From: Plantactinospora soyae
GTDB lineage: Bacteria > Actinomycetota > Actinomycetes > Mycobacteriales > Micromonosporaceae
Length of the DNA stretch: 64,000 bases
Reading direction: 5' to 3'
NCBI RefSeq assembly: GCF_014874095.1
Contig: NZ_JADBEB010000001.1
Location: forward strand, 1,550,001 to 1,614,000
This document shows, piece after piece, positions 34,694 to 43,164 of this stretch; within the stretch, counting starts at the first letter, position 1; each line of letters begins with the position of its first letter. A program made the translations under genes and the position numbers. The notes under the pieces are model-generated. The model saw only the letters and a list, made by a program, of their open reading frames with translations. It was not told where the DNA came from and made no database searches.

Positions 34694-35607
34694 AGCATCT
34701 CCCAGGCCGCGTCGTCGACGATGAGCTTCGCCAGTGCCGAGAAGGCCTCCACGGTCTCCAGGTTGGCGATCCTGCGCGCGTACACGTCGTTGTCGGAGAT
34801 GAGCTGCTCACGCCATTGCAACACCGGGTCGAGCGGCACCGATCCGAGCAGCATGGTCCGGCCGACCCGGTTGTTGCTGGCCAGTTCGAGCAGGTCCTGG
34901 TTGCACTCCCGGAGCCAGGCCACCTGCGCCGGCTGCAACCCCTCCAACTCCGGCGAGTCGGGATCGACGACGGCGGTACGGACGAACCGGAGCCGGTTCA
35001 TCATGTCGTCGTGGTCGTGCCCGGCCCGGGTGCCGGCGTCGAGGATGCCGCGGGTGCCGTACACCAGGCCGGAGGCGGCGAGCACGTGCTGCCGGGTCCA
35101 CCGGTGGAACACCAGCCACCGGGACCGTACCGATCGAAGCTCGGGCATCGCGGTGGCGGCCAGCACCATCTGGGTGGCGTACGAGCGGCCCGCGCTCAGG
35201 TCGATCAGGCTGAGGTCGAACTCCTCCTCCAGCCGGAGGAAGAGCCGGGCGCAGCGTTCGACGAGTTCCCGGGAGGTGGGGAACTCGCCACCGCCGATGC
35301 TGCCGGGCAGCAGTACCAGTCGGCCCGCCCCCGGTGGCCGGTTGCGCAGGCTCGGCCGGTCCGACTCGGTCCACACCTCGATCCGTTGCGGCTCGGCCAG
35401 TGCCCCGTCCAGGTATTCGTGCAGGCCACCCCGGCGGGTGCCGTGCACCACGGAGTCGAGGTTGAAGATGGCACCGGCGGTCGGCGAGCCGAAGTCGAAG
35501 TCGAGGTAGCACACGTCGGTGCCCTGCAACGCGCTCCGGTAGAGCATGTTGCTGCTGGTCACCGAACGGCCGGTGCCGCCCTTGTCGGACGCCGCGAAGA
35601 TCAGCAT
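34690..35607 (-). CDS. SCO2523-family variant P-loop protein
   Basis: This 305-residue protein is MinD/ParA-like at the N-terminus: MLIFAASDKGGTGRSVTSSNM. The deviant Walker A normally reads KGGxGK(S/T); here the second lysine is Arg (R14), while the signature K9 remains. A switch-like YLDFDFGSPTAG follows, but the rest differs from ParA. This is why the family is called variant P-loop; nucleotide binding is plausible, hydrolysis uncertain. It lies between SCO2524 (1-bp gap) and SCO2522 (4-bp overlap), making it the centre of a tight operon. A role in assembling or positioning a partner complex is inference. Confidence 0.85.
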   Translation of the reverse strand: MLIFAASDKGGTGRSVTSSNMLYRSALQGTDVCYLDFDFGSPTAGAIFNLDSVVHGTRRGGLHEYLDGALAEPQRIEVWTESDRPSLRNRPPGAGRLVLLPGSIGGGEFPTSRELVERCARLFLRLEEEFDLSLIDLSAGRSYATQMVLAATAMPELRSVRSRWLVFHRWTRQHVLAASGLVYGTRGILDAGTRAGHDHDDMMNRLRFVRTAVVDPDSPELEGLQPAQVAWLRECNQDLLELASNNRVGRTMLLGSVPLDPVLQWREQLISDNDVYARRIANLETVEAFSALAKLIVDDAAWEML

Positions 35608-35608
35608 C

Positions 35609-37441
35609 TCAGCCTGCCTCCGAAACGTCCCGACGGGCCGCGTTCAGTTCGTCGAGGCTCCGCAGCACCGAACTGGCGAGCGCGGCGGCGGTGCCGGGCC
35701 GTTCGTGCACGATCTCCCTGGCCCGCCGCAGGTTGACCCGGACGATCTGCAGGGTCTGCTGCATCCTCGGTCCCGCTTCCGCCGTACCGCTCAACAGTTC
35801 CACATCGTAGAGGTGTTCGGCCTCGTTGAGCAGGTCCAGCGCGTGCATGGTGAGCCGTTCACTGCGCAGCGGCGGTCGCCGCAGGATCTTCACCGTGGTG
35901 ACCAGGGACTGCACCACCCGTTCGGTGTAGTACCAGGAGGGGGCGTCGTAGTAGTCCTCGAACTGTCCGAACGCCCGCGCCGGCTGGTCCCAGAGACTGC
36001 GCGCGTTGCCGCGGTCGAGACGGCGCAGCACCAGGTGGTCCCAGACCCGGTCGGCCAGGTCCAGCATCTTGGCCCGCTGGTCGGCCTCGCTGAACAGCCC
36101 GCCGATGTACGCGGTGCGTTGCAGCAGCAGCGCGGAGAACTCGCTGACCGTCCAGCGCATCACCGGGCCGCCGAGCTGGTCGCTGTTCTGCAACGTCACC
36201 TGTACGCCGGGCGCGTGCAGCGCGAGCGCGGGATCCTGGTCGAACGGTCGGCGGGTGATCCGGGCCCGGTTGGCCAGTTCCTCGAGGACCGAGCCGACCC
36301 GGCTGAGTTCGGCGTCCGCACCCCGTTCGAGTACCAGGCCCTTGACCGCCAGCGAGGTCACCAGCAGCGTGTAGTAGTCGGAGGCCTCGCGGTCGGTGGT
36401 GCGCCAGGGGATGTCCTCCAACGGCCAGCGGTGGCCGTCGCCGAAGGTGGCCACGGTGGCCCAGTAGCCACGGGTCAGGTCCCACCGCAGTTGCAGGGCT
36501 CGGGCCAGTCGCTGCTGCTCGTCGTTGAGCAGGCCCAGGATCCGGGTCCGCTCGGTGAAGAGCTCCTCGATCGCGTCGATCGCGATCACCGTGAAGTAGA
36601 GGTACGGCTCCTCCGGCGCCACTCCGGCCGGTTGCCGGCCGATCGGCTCGGTCGTCTCGACCTCCGGCGCGTCCCGGACGATGCCCCAGGACCAGCCGCA
36701 CTCGAAGAGCCGGTTGGCGCTGTCCAGGTCGGCGACCTGGCCGGAACCGATCAGGACCTCGCGGAAGCTGGCGATGGTCTCCCGCAGTTTCCGGCGGAGC
36801 TGCGCCACGATCTGCCGCTGCGGCAGGTTGGACTGGTTGAGGGTGCGGCAGAGCGCCTGCCCCTCGTCGGAGTCCACGTCGAAGACGTTGACCGCGAAGC
36901 TGCGCAGCAGGCCGACCATTGCCGCGGTGAGCCGGATGTTCGCCATCGACTCGAGGTCGGCGATCTCCCGGAGGATCTCCTCGCGGCGTACGGCGCCCCG
37001 GAAGACCCGGGCGAAACCGATGGCGGCCAGCGACAGGGTGATCGACATGGCGAACGAGTCGACGATGTCCAGTTCGAGTTGCTGTTCGGTCGGCTCGGCG
37101 CCACCGGTCTGGAAATACGTCCGACCGGAGAAGACCGGCGTCCCGGATTTGTCGGTGTAGCGCTGGTAATACTCGGTCAGCACCTGGATCAACACCAGGG
37201 GAATCTGGGTCGCGTTGCCGAGCGGGCGCAACACCTTGATCATTTCGTCGGCGGTCTCGTCCGGACGGTCCAGTCCGAAGTCCGCCTGGGTGGCCGGCAG
37301 CAGGAGGCAGAGCAACTGCTCGGCGTCGCTGATCGAGTTCGGACCGTCCCGCCCGCCCCACTGCCACTTTCCGTCCTGCCAACTCGACCGGACGGTGGCG
37401 GCCCAGATCTCCAGGAGCTCCTGACGGGGCTGAATCCTCAT
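35609..37441 (-). CDS. SCO2524-family protein
   Basis: The protein has about 610 residues. Segments MRIQPRQELLEIWAATVRSS, GGRDGPNSISDAEQLLCLLLPAT, and DIVDSFAMSITLSLAAIGF fit the SCO2524 family. It is helix-rich, with repeated Leu-rich helices (EELFTERTRILGLLNDEQQRLARAL, VQSLVTTVKILRR), and has no obvious catalytic motif or long membrane helix. ATG at 37441 is preferred because family members, as I recall them, begin there; an in-frame GTG at 37489 lacks a ribosome site. It heads the operon SCO2524-SCO2523-SCO2522. Function unknown. Confidence 0.8.
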   Translation of the reverse strand: MRIQPRQELLEIWAATVRSSWQDGKWQWGGRDGPNSISDAEQLLCLLLPATQADFGLDRPDETADEMIKVLRPLGNATQIPLVLIQVLTEYYQRYTDKSGTPVFSGRTYFQTGGAEPTEQQLELDIVDSFAMSITLSLAAIGFARVFRGAVRREEILREIADLESMANIRLTAAMVGLLRSFAVNVFDVDSDEGQALCRTLNQSNLPQRQIVAQLRRKLRETIASFREVLIGSGQVADLDSANRLFECGWSWGIVRDAPEVETTEPIGRQPAGVAPEEPYLYFTVIAIDAIEELFTERTRILGLLNDEQQRLARALQLRWDLTRGYWATVATFGDGHRWPLEDIPWRTTDREASDYYTLLVTSLAVKGLVLERGADAELSRVGSVLEELANRARITRRPFDQDPALALHAPGVQVTLQNSDQLGGPVMRWTVSEFSALLLQRTAYIGGLFSEADQRAKMLDLADRVWDHLVLRRLDRGNARSLWDQPARAFGQFEDYYDAPSWYYTERVVQSLVTTVKILRRPPLRSERLTMHALDLLNEAEHLYDVELLSGTAEAGPRMQQTLQIVRVNLRRAREIVHERPGTAAALASSVLRSLDELNAARRDVSEAG

Positions 37442-37732
37442 CTGTCGTGCACCACCATCCGCGAATTCACCGGTTAGCTCGAACGGCACTCATGTTATGG
37501 GCCACGGGAACTCACTGCTTCCACGGATCATCCCGATGACGGGTACGCGATCGGACAGTTACCGCGGCCCGGCTCCGCGAACGATCACGAATCAGAGGAA
37601 TACGCTGGTCAACGCCGGAGTGCTCGACATTTCCACAGTGGTGCGACGTTTCATCGCGACCACCCCCTTCGCGTCCCGGGCCTGTCTATCAATGATGGCG
37701 TACGCGTCAAGCGGTGCGGAAACGCCGGCCGG

Positions 37733-38758
37733 TCACCCGTGCCGCGCCGGGCCGGTCAACTGCTGCCGTACCGCCCAGAGGGCCGCCTCGGTACGCGACG
37801 CGGAGCCGGTCTTGCGCAGCAGGTTCGACACGTGCACCGTGACCGTCCGGACCGAGATCCCCAGCGAGCGCGCCACCTGCTTGTTCGACATCCCGGCGGC
37901 CAGGCAGGAGAGCACCTCGATCTCCCGGCCGGTCAGCTCGGCGGTCGGCGCCGACGGTGGCTGGACCGGCAGGCGCAGGTGCTCGGGCAGCGGCTCCCGG
38001 ATCAGCTCGTCCGGCCCGTCGCCGCCCTCCACGGCCAGCAGCTCGACCATTCGGTACGGGTTGCCGCCGGTACGCCGCCACACCGCCTCGACGACGGCCG
38101 CCGAGACCTGCCGCTCCGGATAGACCTGCGCGAGCACCGCGGCCACGTCCGTCCGGGGCAGCGGGCCGAGATGCTGACGGATCGCGCCCGGCGCCCCGCA
38201 GAGCCGGGCCAGGGTGGCCGCGACCAGTTGGGGCGACACCGCCGTGTCGGGTGGACGACTGGCCACCAGCAGCAGGATCGGCAGGTCGGGGGCGCCGGCC
38301 AACTCGCCGACGAGGTTCAGGCTGGCCGGGTCGAGGGCGTGCAGGTCCTCCACCACCAGCACCGCCGGGCCGGCATCCACCAGCGCCCGTACGGTGCGGA
38401 CGGCGAGGCGTAACAGCGCGTCAGGGGCGTACCGTTCCCGGGGCGCGTTCGGGTGCTGGGCCAGCCAGGCCAGCGCGTCGGGCGGCAGGGGCAGGTCCCG
38501 GGTGTCCCGACCACTCAGCGCCGCCGCGAGCCAGTCGTACGGCGCCGGGGTGTGCACCCGGGCGGTCCCGGTGAGGATGGTGGCCGGCCGGGGTGTCAGG
38601 CCGTCGAGTGCCGCGGCGATCAGCAGGCTCTTGCCGACCCCGGCGGCACCGGTGACCACCACTCCACCCGCCCGGCGACGCCCACCGGTCACCATGGCCC
38701 AGGCGGCGGCGAACTCGGCCAGCTCACCGGCGCGCCCGACCATGGACACCGGCATCAT
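37733..38758 (-). CDS. AAA-ATPase LuxR-family transcriptional regulator
   Basis: The protein has about 341 residues. An N-terminal AAA/STAND-type ATPase has Walker A GAAGVGKS and Walker B VLVVEDLHALD. A C-terminal LuxR/GerE helix-turn-helix (LTGREIEVLSCLAAGMSNKQVARSLGISVRTVTVHVSNLLRKTG) completes it. It is much shorter than LAL regulators (about 900 aa) because the long TPR-like region is absent, so it is a compact variant. The start is at the ATG-ATG at 38758-38753, preceded by GGGTGAAG. An 18-bp perfect palindrome lies 11 bp upstream and suggests autoregulation. It is divergent from a PP2C phosphatase. Confidence 0.85.
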   Translation of the reverse strand: MMPVSMVGRAGELAEFAAAWAMVTGGRRRAGGVVVTGAAGVGKSLLIAAALDGLTPRPATILTGTARVHTPAPYDWLAAALSGRDTRDLPLPPDALAWLAQHPNAPRERYAPDALLRLAVRTVRALVDAGPAVLVVEDLHALDPASLNLVGELAGAPDLPILLLVASRPPDTAVSPQLVAATLARLCGAPGAIRQHLGPLPRTDVAAVLAQVYPERQVSAAVVEAVWRRTGGNPYRMVELLAVEGGDGPDELIREPLPEHLRLPVQPPSAPTAELTGREIEVLSCLAAGMSNKQVARSLGISVRTVTVHVSNLLRKTGSASRTEAALWAVRQQLTGPARHG

Positions 38759-38768
38759 GCTCTTCACC

Positions 38769-38786
38769 CTACGCAGTACTGCGTAG
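38769..38786. promoter_or_regulatory. 18-bp perfect palindrome in a divergent promoter
   Basis: CTACGCAGTACTGCGTAG has perfect dyad symmetry with no spacer. It lies between the regulator start (38758) and the PP2C start (38823), so a protein bound here could control both. It matches no operator class I know. The LuxR-type regulator is the obvious candidate, though LuxR sites are usually 20 bp with a different core. Confidence 0.7.
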
Positions 38787-38822
38787 AGACGTCGCCGTGG
38801 ATCTCGGTGCAAGCTCGACGGT

Positions 38823-39566
38823 ATGAGCTTGATCCTGCGCAGCCTGACCGTCACCGACCCCGGCCTGGTCCGGCCCAACAACGAGGACGTGGCGTTCGCC
38901 GGTGCCCGGTTGATCGCCGTCGCCGACGGGATGGGCGGCGCGCCGGCCGGCGAGGTGGCCAGCGAGATCGTGATCAGCGCGTTGGCCCCGGTGGAGGGAT
39001 CCGACCCCGACCGGGAGCCGTTGGCCGCGCTGCTGGACGCGATCGGAACGGCGAACCACCAGATCCGCGAGGTGGCCGAGGCCGATCCGGCCAACGAGGG
39101 AATGGGCACCACCGCCACGGCGATCCTGCTCGCCGGCCGGCGGCTCGCCGTGGCGCACGTCGGCGACTCCCGGGGCTATCTGCTGCGTGGCGGCGAGTTG
39201 CGGCAGTTGACCAGGGACGACACCTTCGTCCAGGCGCTCGTCGACCAGGGCGGGCTGACTCCGGAGGAGGCGCGGCGGCATCCGCAGCGGTCGCTGGTCA
39301 CCCGGGCGGTGCAGGGCGCCCCGCTCGTACCGGCGACCATCGTGCTGACCGCCGAGCCGGGCGACCGGCTGCTGATCTGTAGCGACGGGCTCTCGGACGT
39401 GGTCACCGACGACGCGATCGCCCAGGTGCTGGAGACGTACCCGGACCGCGCGCAGTGCGCGGAACAGTTGGTCAAACTCGCCCACCAGGCCGGGGCCCCG
39501 GACAACGTCACCCTGGTGGTGGCCGACGTCGTCCCGGTCGCCGGCGAGCAGGCCCCGCCGGCCTGA
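38823..39566 (+). CDS. PP2C-family Ser/Thr protein phosphatase
   Basis: This 247-residue cytoplasmic PP2C begins with VRPNNEDVAF, then the metal motif ADGMGGAPAGE, GTTATAILL, HVGDSRGYLLR, SDGLSDVV and DNVTLVVADV, all the conserved PstP-like motifs. It lacks the membrane anchor of PstP. It probably reverses the action of Ser/Thr kinases, perhaps including the one at 54179, though that is far away. It is divergent from the LuxR/AAA regulator across a shared palindrome. Confidence 0.92.
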   Translation: MSLILRSLTVTDPGLVRPNNEDVAFAGARLIAVADGMGGAPAGEVASEIVISALAPVEGSDPDREPLAALLDAIGTANHQIREVAEADPANEGMGTTATAILLAGRRLAVAHVGDSRGYLLRGGELRQLTRDDTFVQALVDQGGLTPEEARRHPQRSLVTRAVQGAPLVPATIVLTAEPGDRLLICSDGLSDVVTDDAIAQVLETYPDRAQCAEQLVKLAHQAGAPDNVTLVVADVVPVAGEQAPPA

Positions 39567-39572
39567 GCTCCG

Positions 39573-39625
39573 CCCGCAGGACCGCCCCGCAGGACCGCCC
39601 CGCAGGACCGCCCCGCAGGACCGCC
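39573..39625. repeat. 13-bp minisatellite, four copies
   Basis: The unit GCAGGACCGCCCC repeats four times without error just after the PP2C stop codon, at starts 39576, 39589, 39602 and 39615. It is non-coding. Confidence 0.88.
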
Positions 39626-39657
39626 CGGCCTGCCGCACGAGCGCTGTGCCGGGGTGC

Positions 39658-39686
39658 GCCGATGGCGAATAATGGTCGGCATCACG
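39658..39686 (+). promoter_or_regulatory. Duplicated leader/promoter, copy 1
   Basis: A 29-bp block containing GGCGAATAATGG, about 45-75 bp upstream of the first beta-propeller gene, recurs with one change at 41132-41160 before the second. GAATAAT could be a -10 region. Conservation outside the coding region suggests a functional promoter. Confidence 0.6.
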
Positions 39687-39731
39687 CGGGGCGGACCGAT
39701 GCCGGTCGGGCCCGGCAGGATAGGAGGTCGG

Positions 39732-41093
39732 ATGGACCACGCGGTGGCCGTGATCGACCTCGGCACCGACCGGTACGACCCCTCGGCCGAACCCGACCCG
39801 CCCGCCCCGTCCAGGGCACGCCAACTACGGGCGGCGGCGCTGGTGCTGGTCGGAACGCTGGTGCTCGGCACCGGTGGTGCCGCCGCGCCGCCACCGCCGC
39901 GACTGGAGCCGCTGCTGACCGTCTCGCTCCGGGTCGGGACGTCCTTCCACCTGACCGAGGACCGGCTGTTCGTGAGCGATCCCACGCCGCATACGACCCG
40001 TCGGGTCACCGCGTACGAGGTGCGGCGGGGGCGGCAGCTCTGGACCAGTACGTACCGGACCGGGCACCGGCAGTTCGGGCTGACCCTGGCGGGTGGACTC
40101 CTGCTGATCGAGGAGGGCGACCGGCGCAACGGTCCGGTCGGCACCACCGCGCTGGACGCCGACACCGGAGCGTGGCGGTGGACGGTGCCGTACCCGTTGG
40201 AGGTCCTGCCCGGCGAGCGGACGGCGCTGGCCGTCGAGGACCTGTTCCCGCCCGGATCGCGGATCGACGCGGAGAACGCGCCGCCCGGCACGACGGTCAT
40301 GCACATGTCGTCGTCCGGCGGGGTCTACGCCAGGCCACGGACCGGGGTGACCGGGCGGGCGGTCGACCTGGGAAGCGGTCGGCAGCTCTGGACCACCCCG
40401 CCGCTGACCGAGGCGATCGCGCTTCCGGCCGCCGGTGATCGGCCGACGGTCCTGCTCGGCTGGCCGCCGGACGGCGGGATGGAGGTGCGGGACCTGCGCA
40501 CCGGAGCGGTCCGGCAGCGGCTCGACTGGACCGGCGGCGTACCGCGCGACGGGGGGCTGGTCGGCGACGTGGCGGTGGTCTGGCACAGCACCGGCGTGAG
40601 CGCGTACTCGGCGGATCTTCTCCAGCCGCGCTGGAACCGCCCGTCGCCGCAGGGAACGGAGCGGTTCGTCGCCACCTGCCGCCCGATGCTGTGCCAGCAG
40701 GACAGCACCGGCGTCCTGGTGCTGGATCCGGCCACCGGAGCCGTCGCCTGGCGGAGGACCGAGCGGTTGCTCCTGTGGCCGAGCGACGTCCACCTGGTCG
40801 AGACCGACGACCGCCCCCGCCTGCACCGGGTGGTGGAGCCGCGCACCGGCCGTACCGTGGTGGACCTGTCGGACTGGACCGACATGGCCCAGCTCGACGA
40901 CGGTTCCCCGCTGCTGCTGCTCCGGCGCAACGGCGCCGCCGTGAGGACCTGGCTCGACATTCTCGACCTGGGCGCGACGGCTGTCCGCCCGCTGGAGCCG
41001 GTGCCGTACGCGCTCTCGTCCTGCCAGGTGGTCCCCGGGATGATCGCCTGCCGGACCCAGTTGGGCGAGACGCGGGTCTGGCGGTACCGCTGA
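39732..41093 (+). CDS. Membrane-anchored PQQ-like beta-propeller protein, paralog 1
   Basis: The protein has 453 residues. A short cytoplasmic start (VAVIDLGTDRYD, then PAPSRARQLRAA) precedes one membrane helix (ALVLVGTLVLGTGGAAA), followed by an extracellular domain with repeating outer-strand motifs: RGRQLWTSTYRTG, TTALDADTGAWRWTVP, GRAVDLGSGRQLWTTP, VLVLDPATGAVAWRRT. These are typical of PQQ_2/BamB-like eight-bladed propellers, and no PQQ-binding residues are evident. AGGAGG lies 5 nt before the ATG. Its downstream neighbour is a diverged copy of it, leader included. Function unknown; ligand binding or scaffolding is likely. Confidence 0.82.
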   Translation: MDHAVAVIDLGTDRYDPSAEPDPPAPSRARQLRAAALVLVGTLVLGTGGAAAPPPPRLEPLLTVSLRVGTSFHLTEDRLFVSDPTPHTTRRVTAYEVRRGRQLWTSTYRTGHRQFGLTLAGGLLLIEEGDRRNGPVGTTALDADTGAWRWTVPYPLEVLPGERTALAVEDLFPPGSRIDAENAPPGTTVMHMSSSGGVYARPRTGVTGRAVDLGSGRQLWTTPPLTEAIALPAAGDRPTVLLGWPPDGGMEVRDLRTGAVRQRLDWTGGVPRDGGLVGDVAVVWHSTGVSAYSADLLQPRWNRPSPQGTERFVATCRPMLCQQDSTGVLVLDPATGAVAWRRTERLLLWPSDVHLVETDDRPRLHRVVEPRTGRTVVDLSDWTDMAQLDDGSPLLLLRRNGAAVRTWLDILDLGATAVRPLEPVPYALSSCQVVPGMIACRTQLGETRVWRYR

Positions 41094-41131
41094 GCGCCGC
41101 CCCGACCGGCGCGTGGCCGCACCGGGACGGG

Positions 41132-41160
41132 GCCGATGGCGAATAATGGCCGGCATCACG
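41132..41160 (+). promoter_or_regulatory. Duplicated leader/promoter, copy 2
   Basis: This block is identical to 39658-39686 apart from one T-to-C change and lies about 45 bp before the second propeller gene, at a spacing similar to copy 1. It marks the left edge of the duplicated segment. Confidence 0.6.
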
Positions 41161-41203
41161 AACCCGACCGGCACGGATCGGTGCGGGTCGGGCTGGAGGT
41201 CGG

Positions 41204-42562
41204 ATGGACGGCGCGGTTGCGGTGATCGACCTCGGCACCGACCGCTACCACCTCCCGGCCGAGTCCGGTCCGGCCCATCCGCGCACCGCACGCCGGCTGC
41301 GGATGGCGGCGCTGGCGCTGGCCGGGGCACTGGCGTTCAGCACCGGTGGGGCCGGGTCGCCGGCACCGCCACGACTGGAGGAGATCTACCAGTCCCGGCT
41401 GGGCGCGGGCCAGTACTTCCAGTTGACCGAGGACCGGCTCTTCCTGGCCGGGGCGACGCCCGACAACGCGGGGCTGCGGGTCGTGGCGTACGACCTGGAG
41501 CGGGGGCGGCAGCTCTGGAGCACCGAGTACCCGACCGGGGCGCGGCTCGCGGCGGTGACGCTGACCGGCGGGGTCCTGCTGGTCGTGGACGGCGACTGGC
41601 GGACCGGCCCGGCCCGGACCACCGCACTGGACGCCCGGACCGGCCGGTCGCGCTGGTCCCTTCCGAAGCTGGTGGACGTGCTGCCCGGCGAGCGGACCGC
41701 GTTGATCACCCAGCGGGTGTTTCCGCCGGGGTCCCGGCTCGAACCGTTCGACCTGGAGTCCCACTCGGAGGTGGTGTACCTGTCGGCCGACGGCCGCCAC
41801 TCCGCGCCGCCGATCGGGATGACGGCCCGGACGATCGACCTGGACACCGGCCTGGACCTGTGGAGCCTTCCGCTGCGGGCCGGTGCGATGCCGGTACCGG
41901 CCGCCGGTTCCCGGCCCGCCGTCGTCCTGGCGCCGGAACGGGGTGGTGGGATCGAGGTGCGTGATCTGCGCACCGGGGCGGTCCGGCAGCGGCTCGACTG
42001 GACCGGCGCCGTTCCGCAGCAGGTGGACCTCGTCGGCGGCTTCCTGGTGTTCCGGTACGGCGCCGAGGTGACCGGCTACTCGGCCGACCTCCTCCAGCGA
42101 CGCTGGACCCGTCCGGTCGCCGCCGCCGACCTGGGCACCGCGGCGTGCGGCCCGATGCTGTGCATGCAGACCGGCGACGCGGTCGAGGTGGTGGATCCGG
42201 CCACCGGGGTCACCGCGTGGCGGACGAACGAGCGGGCGTGGCTGCAGGCGCACGGGTCGTACCTGGTCGAGAGCGACGACAGTCCACAGGTCCGCCGGGC
42301 CGTCGATCCGGGTACCGGCCGTACCGTCGTCGACCTGACCGGCTGGACCGAGGATCGGAAGTCCGTCGACGACTCGCCGCTGCTCCTGCTCCGCCGCAAC
42401 GGCAACACGATCCGGACCTGGCTCGGCATCGTCGACCCGGACGGGACGGCGGTACGCCGGCTGGATCCGGTGCCGTACGTGCTGCCGTCCTGTCAGGTCG
42501 CCACCGGGGTGATCGCCTGTCAGACCCAGTTGGCCGAGGTACGGGTCTGGCGTTATCGCTGA
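41204..42562 (+). CDS. Membrane-anchored PQQ-like beta-propeller protein, paralog 2
   Basis: The protein has 452 residues and is colinear with its upstream neighbour over the whole length. Shared segments include VAVIDLGTDRY, RGRQLW, VLPGERTAL, RTGAVRQRLDWTG, YSADLLQ, and a C-terminus TQLAEVRVWRYR against TQLGETRVWRYR. Membrane anchor (ALALAGALAFSTGGAG) and propeller motifs are kept, while the loops differ, so the pair arose by tandem duplication and then diverged. GGAGG lies 5-6 nt before the ATG. Function unknown. Confidence 0.82.
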   Translation: MDGAVAVIDLGTDRYHLPAESGPAHPRTARRLRMAALALAGALAFSTGGAGSPAPPRLEEIYQSRLGAGQYFQLTEDRLFLAGATPDNAGLRVVAYDLERGRQLWSTEYPTGARLAAVTLTGGVLLVVDGDWRTGPARTTALDARTGRSRWSLPKLVDVLPGERTALITQRVFPPGSRLEPFDLESHSEVVYLSADGRHSAPPIGMTARTIDLDTGLDLWSLPLRAGAMPVPAAGSRPAVVLAPERGGGIEVRDLRTGAVRQRLDWTGAVPQQVDLVGGFLVFRYGAEVTGYSADLLQRRWTRPVAAADLGTAACGPMLCMQTGDAVEVVDPATGVTAWRTNERAWLQAHGSYLVESDDSPQVRRAVDPGTGRTVVDLTGWTEDRKSVDDSPLLLLRRNGNTIRTWLGIVDPDGTAVRRLDPVPYVLPSCQVATGVIACQTQLAEVRVWRYR

Positions 42563-42624
42563 GCGACCGGCCAGCCGGGGTAATCTCGACATATGCCACA
42601 AAGCAGGCTTAGGGCGTACCTCGG

Positions 42625-43164
42625 ATGACCGAAACACCGCACCGGTCGCCGGTCAGCCTCTCGGTCAACGGCAGGCCGTACGAACTCGACCTCGACAACC
42701 GGACCACGCTGCTCGACGCGCTGCGCGAGCACCTGGCCCTGACCGGCGCCAAGAAGGGCTGTGACCACGGCCAGTGCGGATCCTGCACGGTCCTGCTGGA
42801 CGGCCGCCGGGTGAAGAGTTGCCTGATCCTCGCCGTCGCGGCGGCCGGCGGCAGCCTGGTCAGCATCGAGGGCCTGGCCGGCGACGGCGACGACCTGCAC
42901 CCCCTGCAGAGCTGCTTCGTCCAGCACGACGCCTTCCAGTGCGGCTACTGCACCCCGGGCCAGCTCTGCTCCGCCGCCGGCATGCTGGACGAGGTACGCC
43001 AGGGCTGGCCGAGCCTGGCCACCGAGGACCTGGTCGCCGGCCCGGACGGGCTCACCGACGCCGAGATCCGGGAACGGATGAGCGGCAACCTCTGCCGCTG
43101 CGCGGCGTACCCGCACATTGTCTCCGCGATCCGCGAGGCCGCCACCGCCGCGAGCGGGCGATGA
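42625..43164 (+). CDS. [2Fe-2S] subunit of a xanthine dehydrogenase-family enzyme (PaoA-like)
   Basis: This 179-residue protein has both iron-sulfur sites of the family: a plant-ferredoxin type cluster (C46, C51, C54, C66 in GCDHGQCGSC and C of VKSC) and a second helical cluster (C106, C109, C157, C159 in CGYCTPG and LCRC). It passes electrons from the molybdenum site to FAD. Unlike E. coli PaoA it has no Tat signal, so the complex is probably cytoplasmic. Its stop overlaps the next start (ATGA). The three genes form the canonical order Fe-S, FAD, Mo. Confidence 0.94.
   Translation: MTETPHRSPVSLSVNGRPYELDLDNRTTLLDALREHLALTGAKKGCDHGQCGSCTVLLDGRRVKSCLILAVAAAGGSLVSIEGLAGDGDDLHPLQSCFVQHDAFQCGYCTPGQLCSAAGMLDEVRQGWPSLATEDLVAGPDGLTDAEIRERMSGNLCRCAAYPHIVSAIREAATAASGR

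Noticed and set aside
38759-39118. N-terminal extension of the LuxR/AAA regulator
   Set aside because: It would overlap the PP2C gene on the other strand and cover the palindrome; the ATG-ATG at 38758 has a ribosome site.
39573-39625. 13-bp repeats considered as iterons of a replication origin
   Set aside because: There is no AT-rich region or replication gene nearby.
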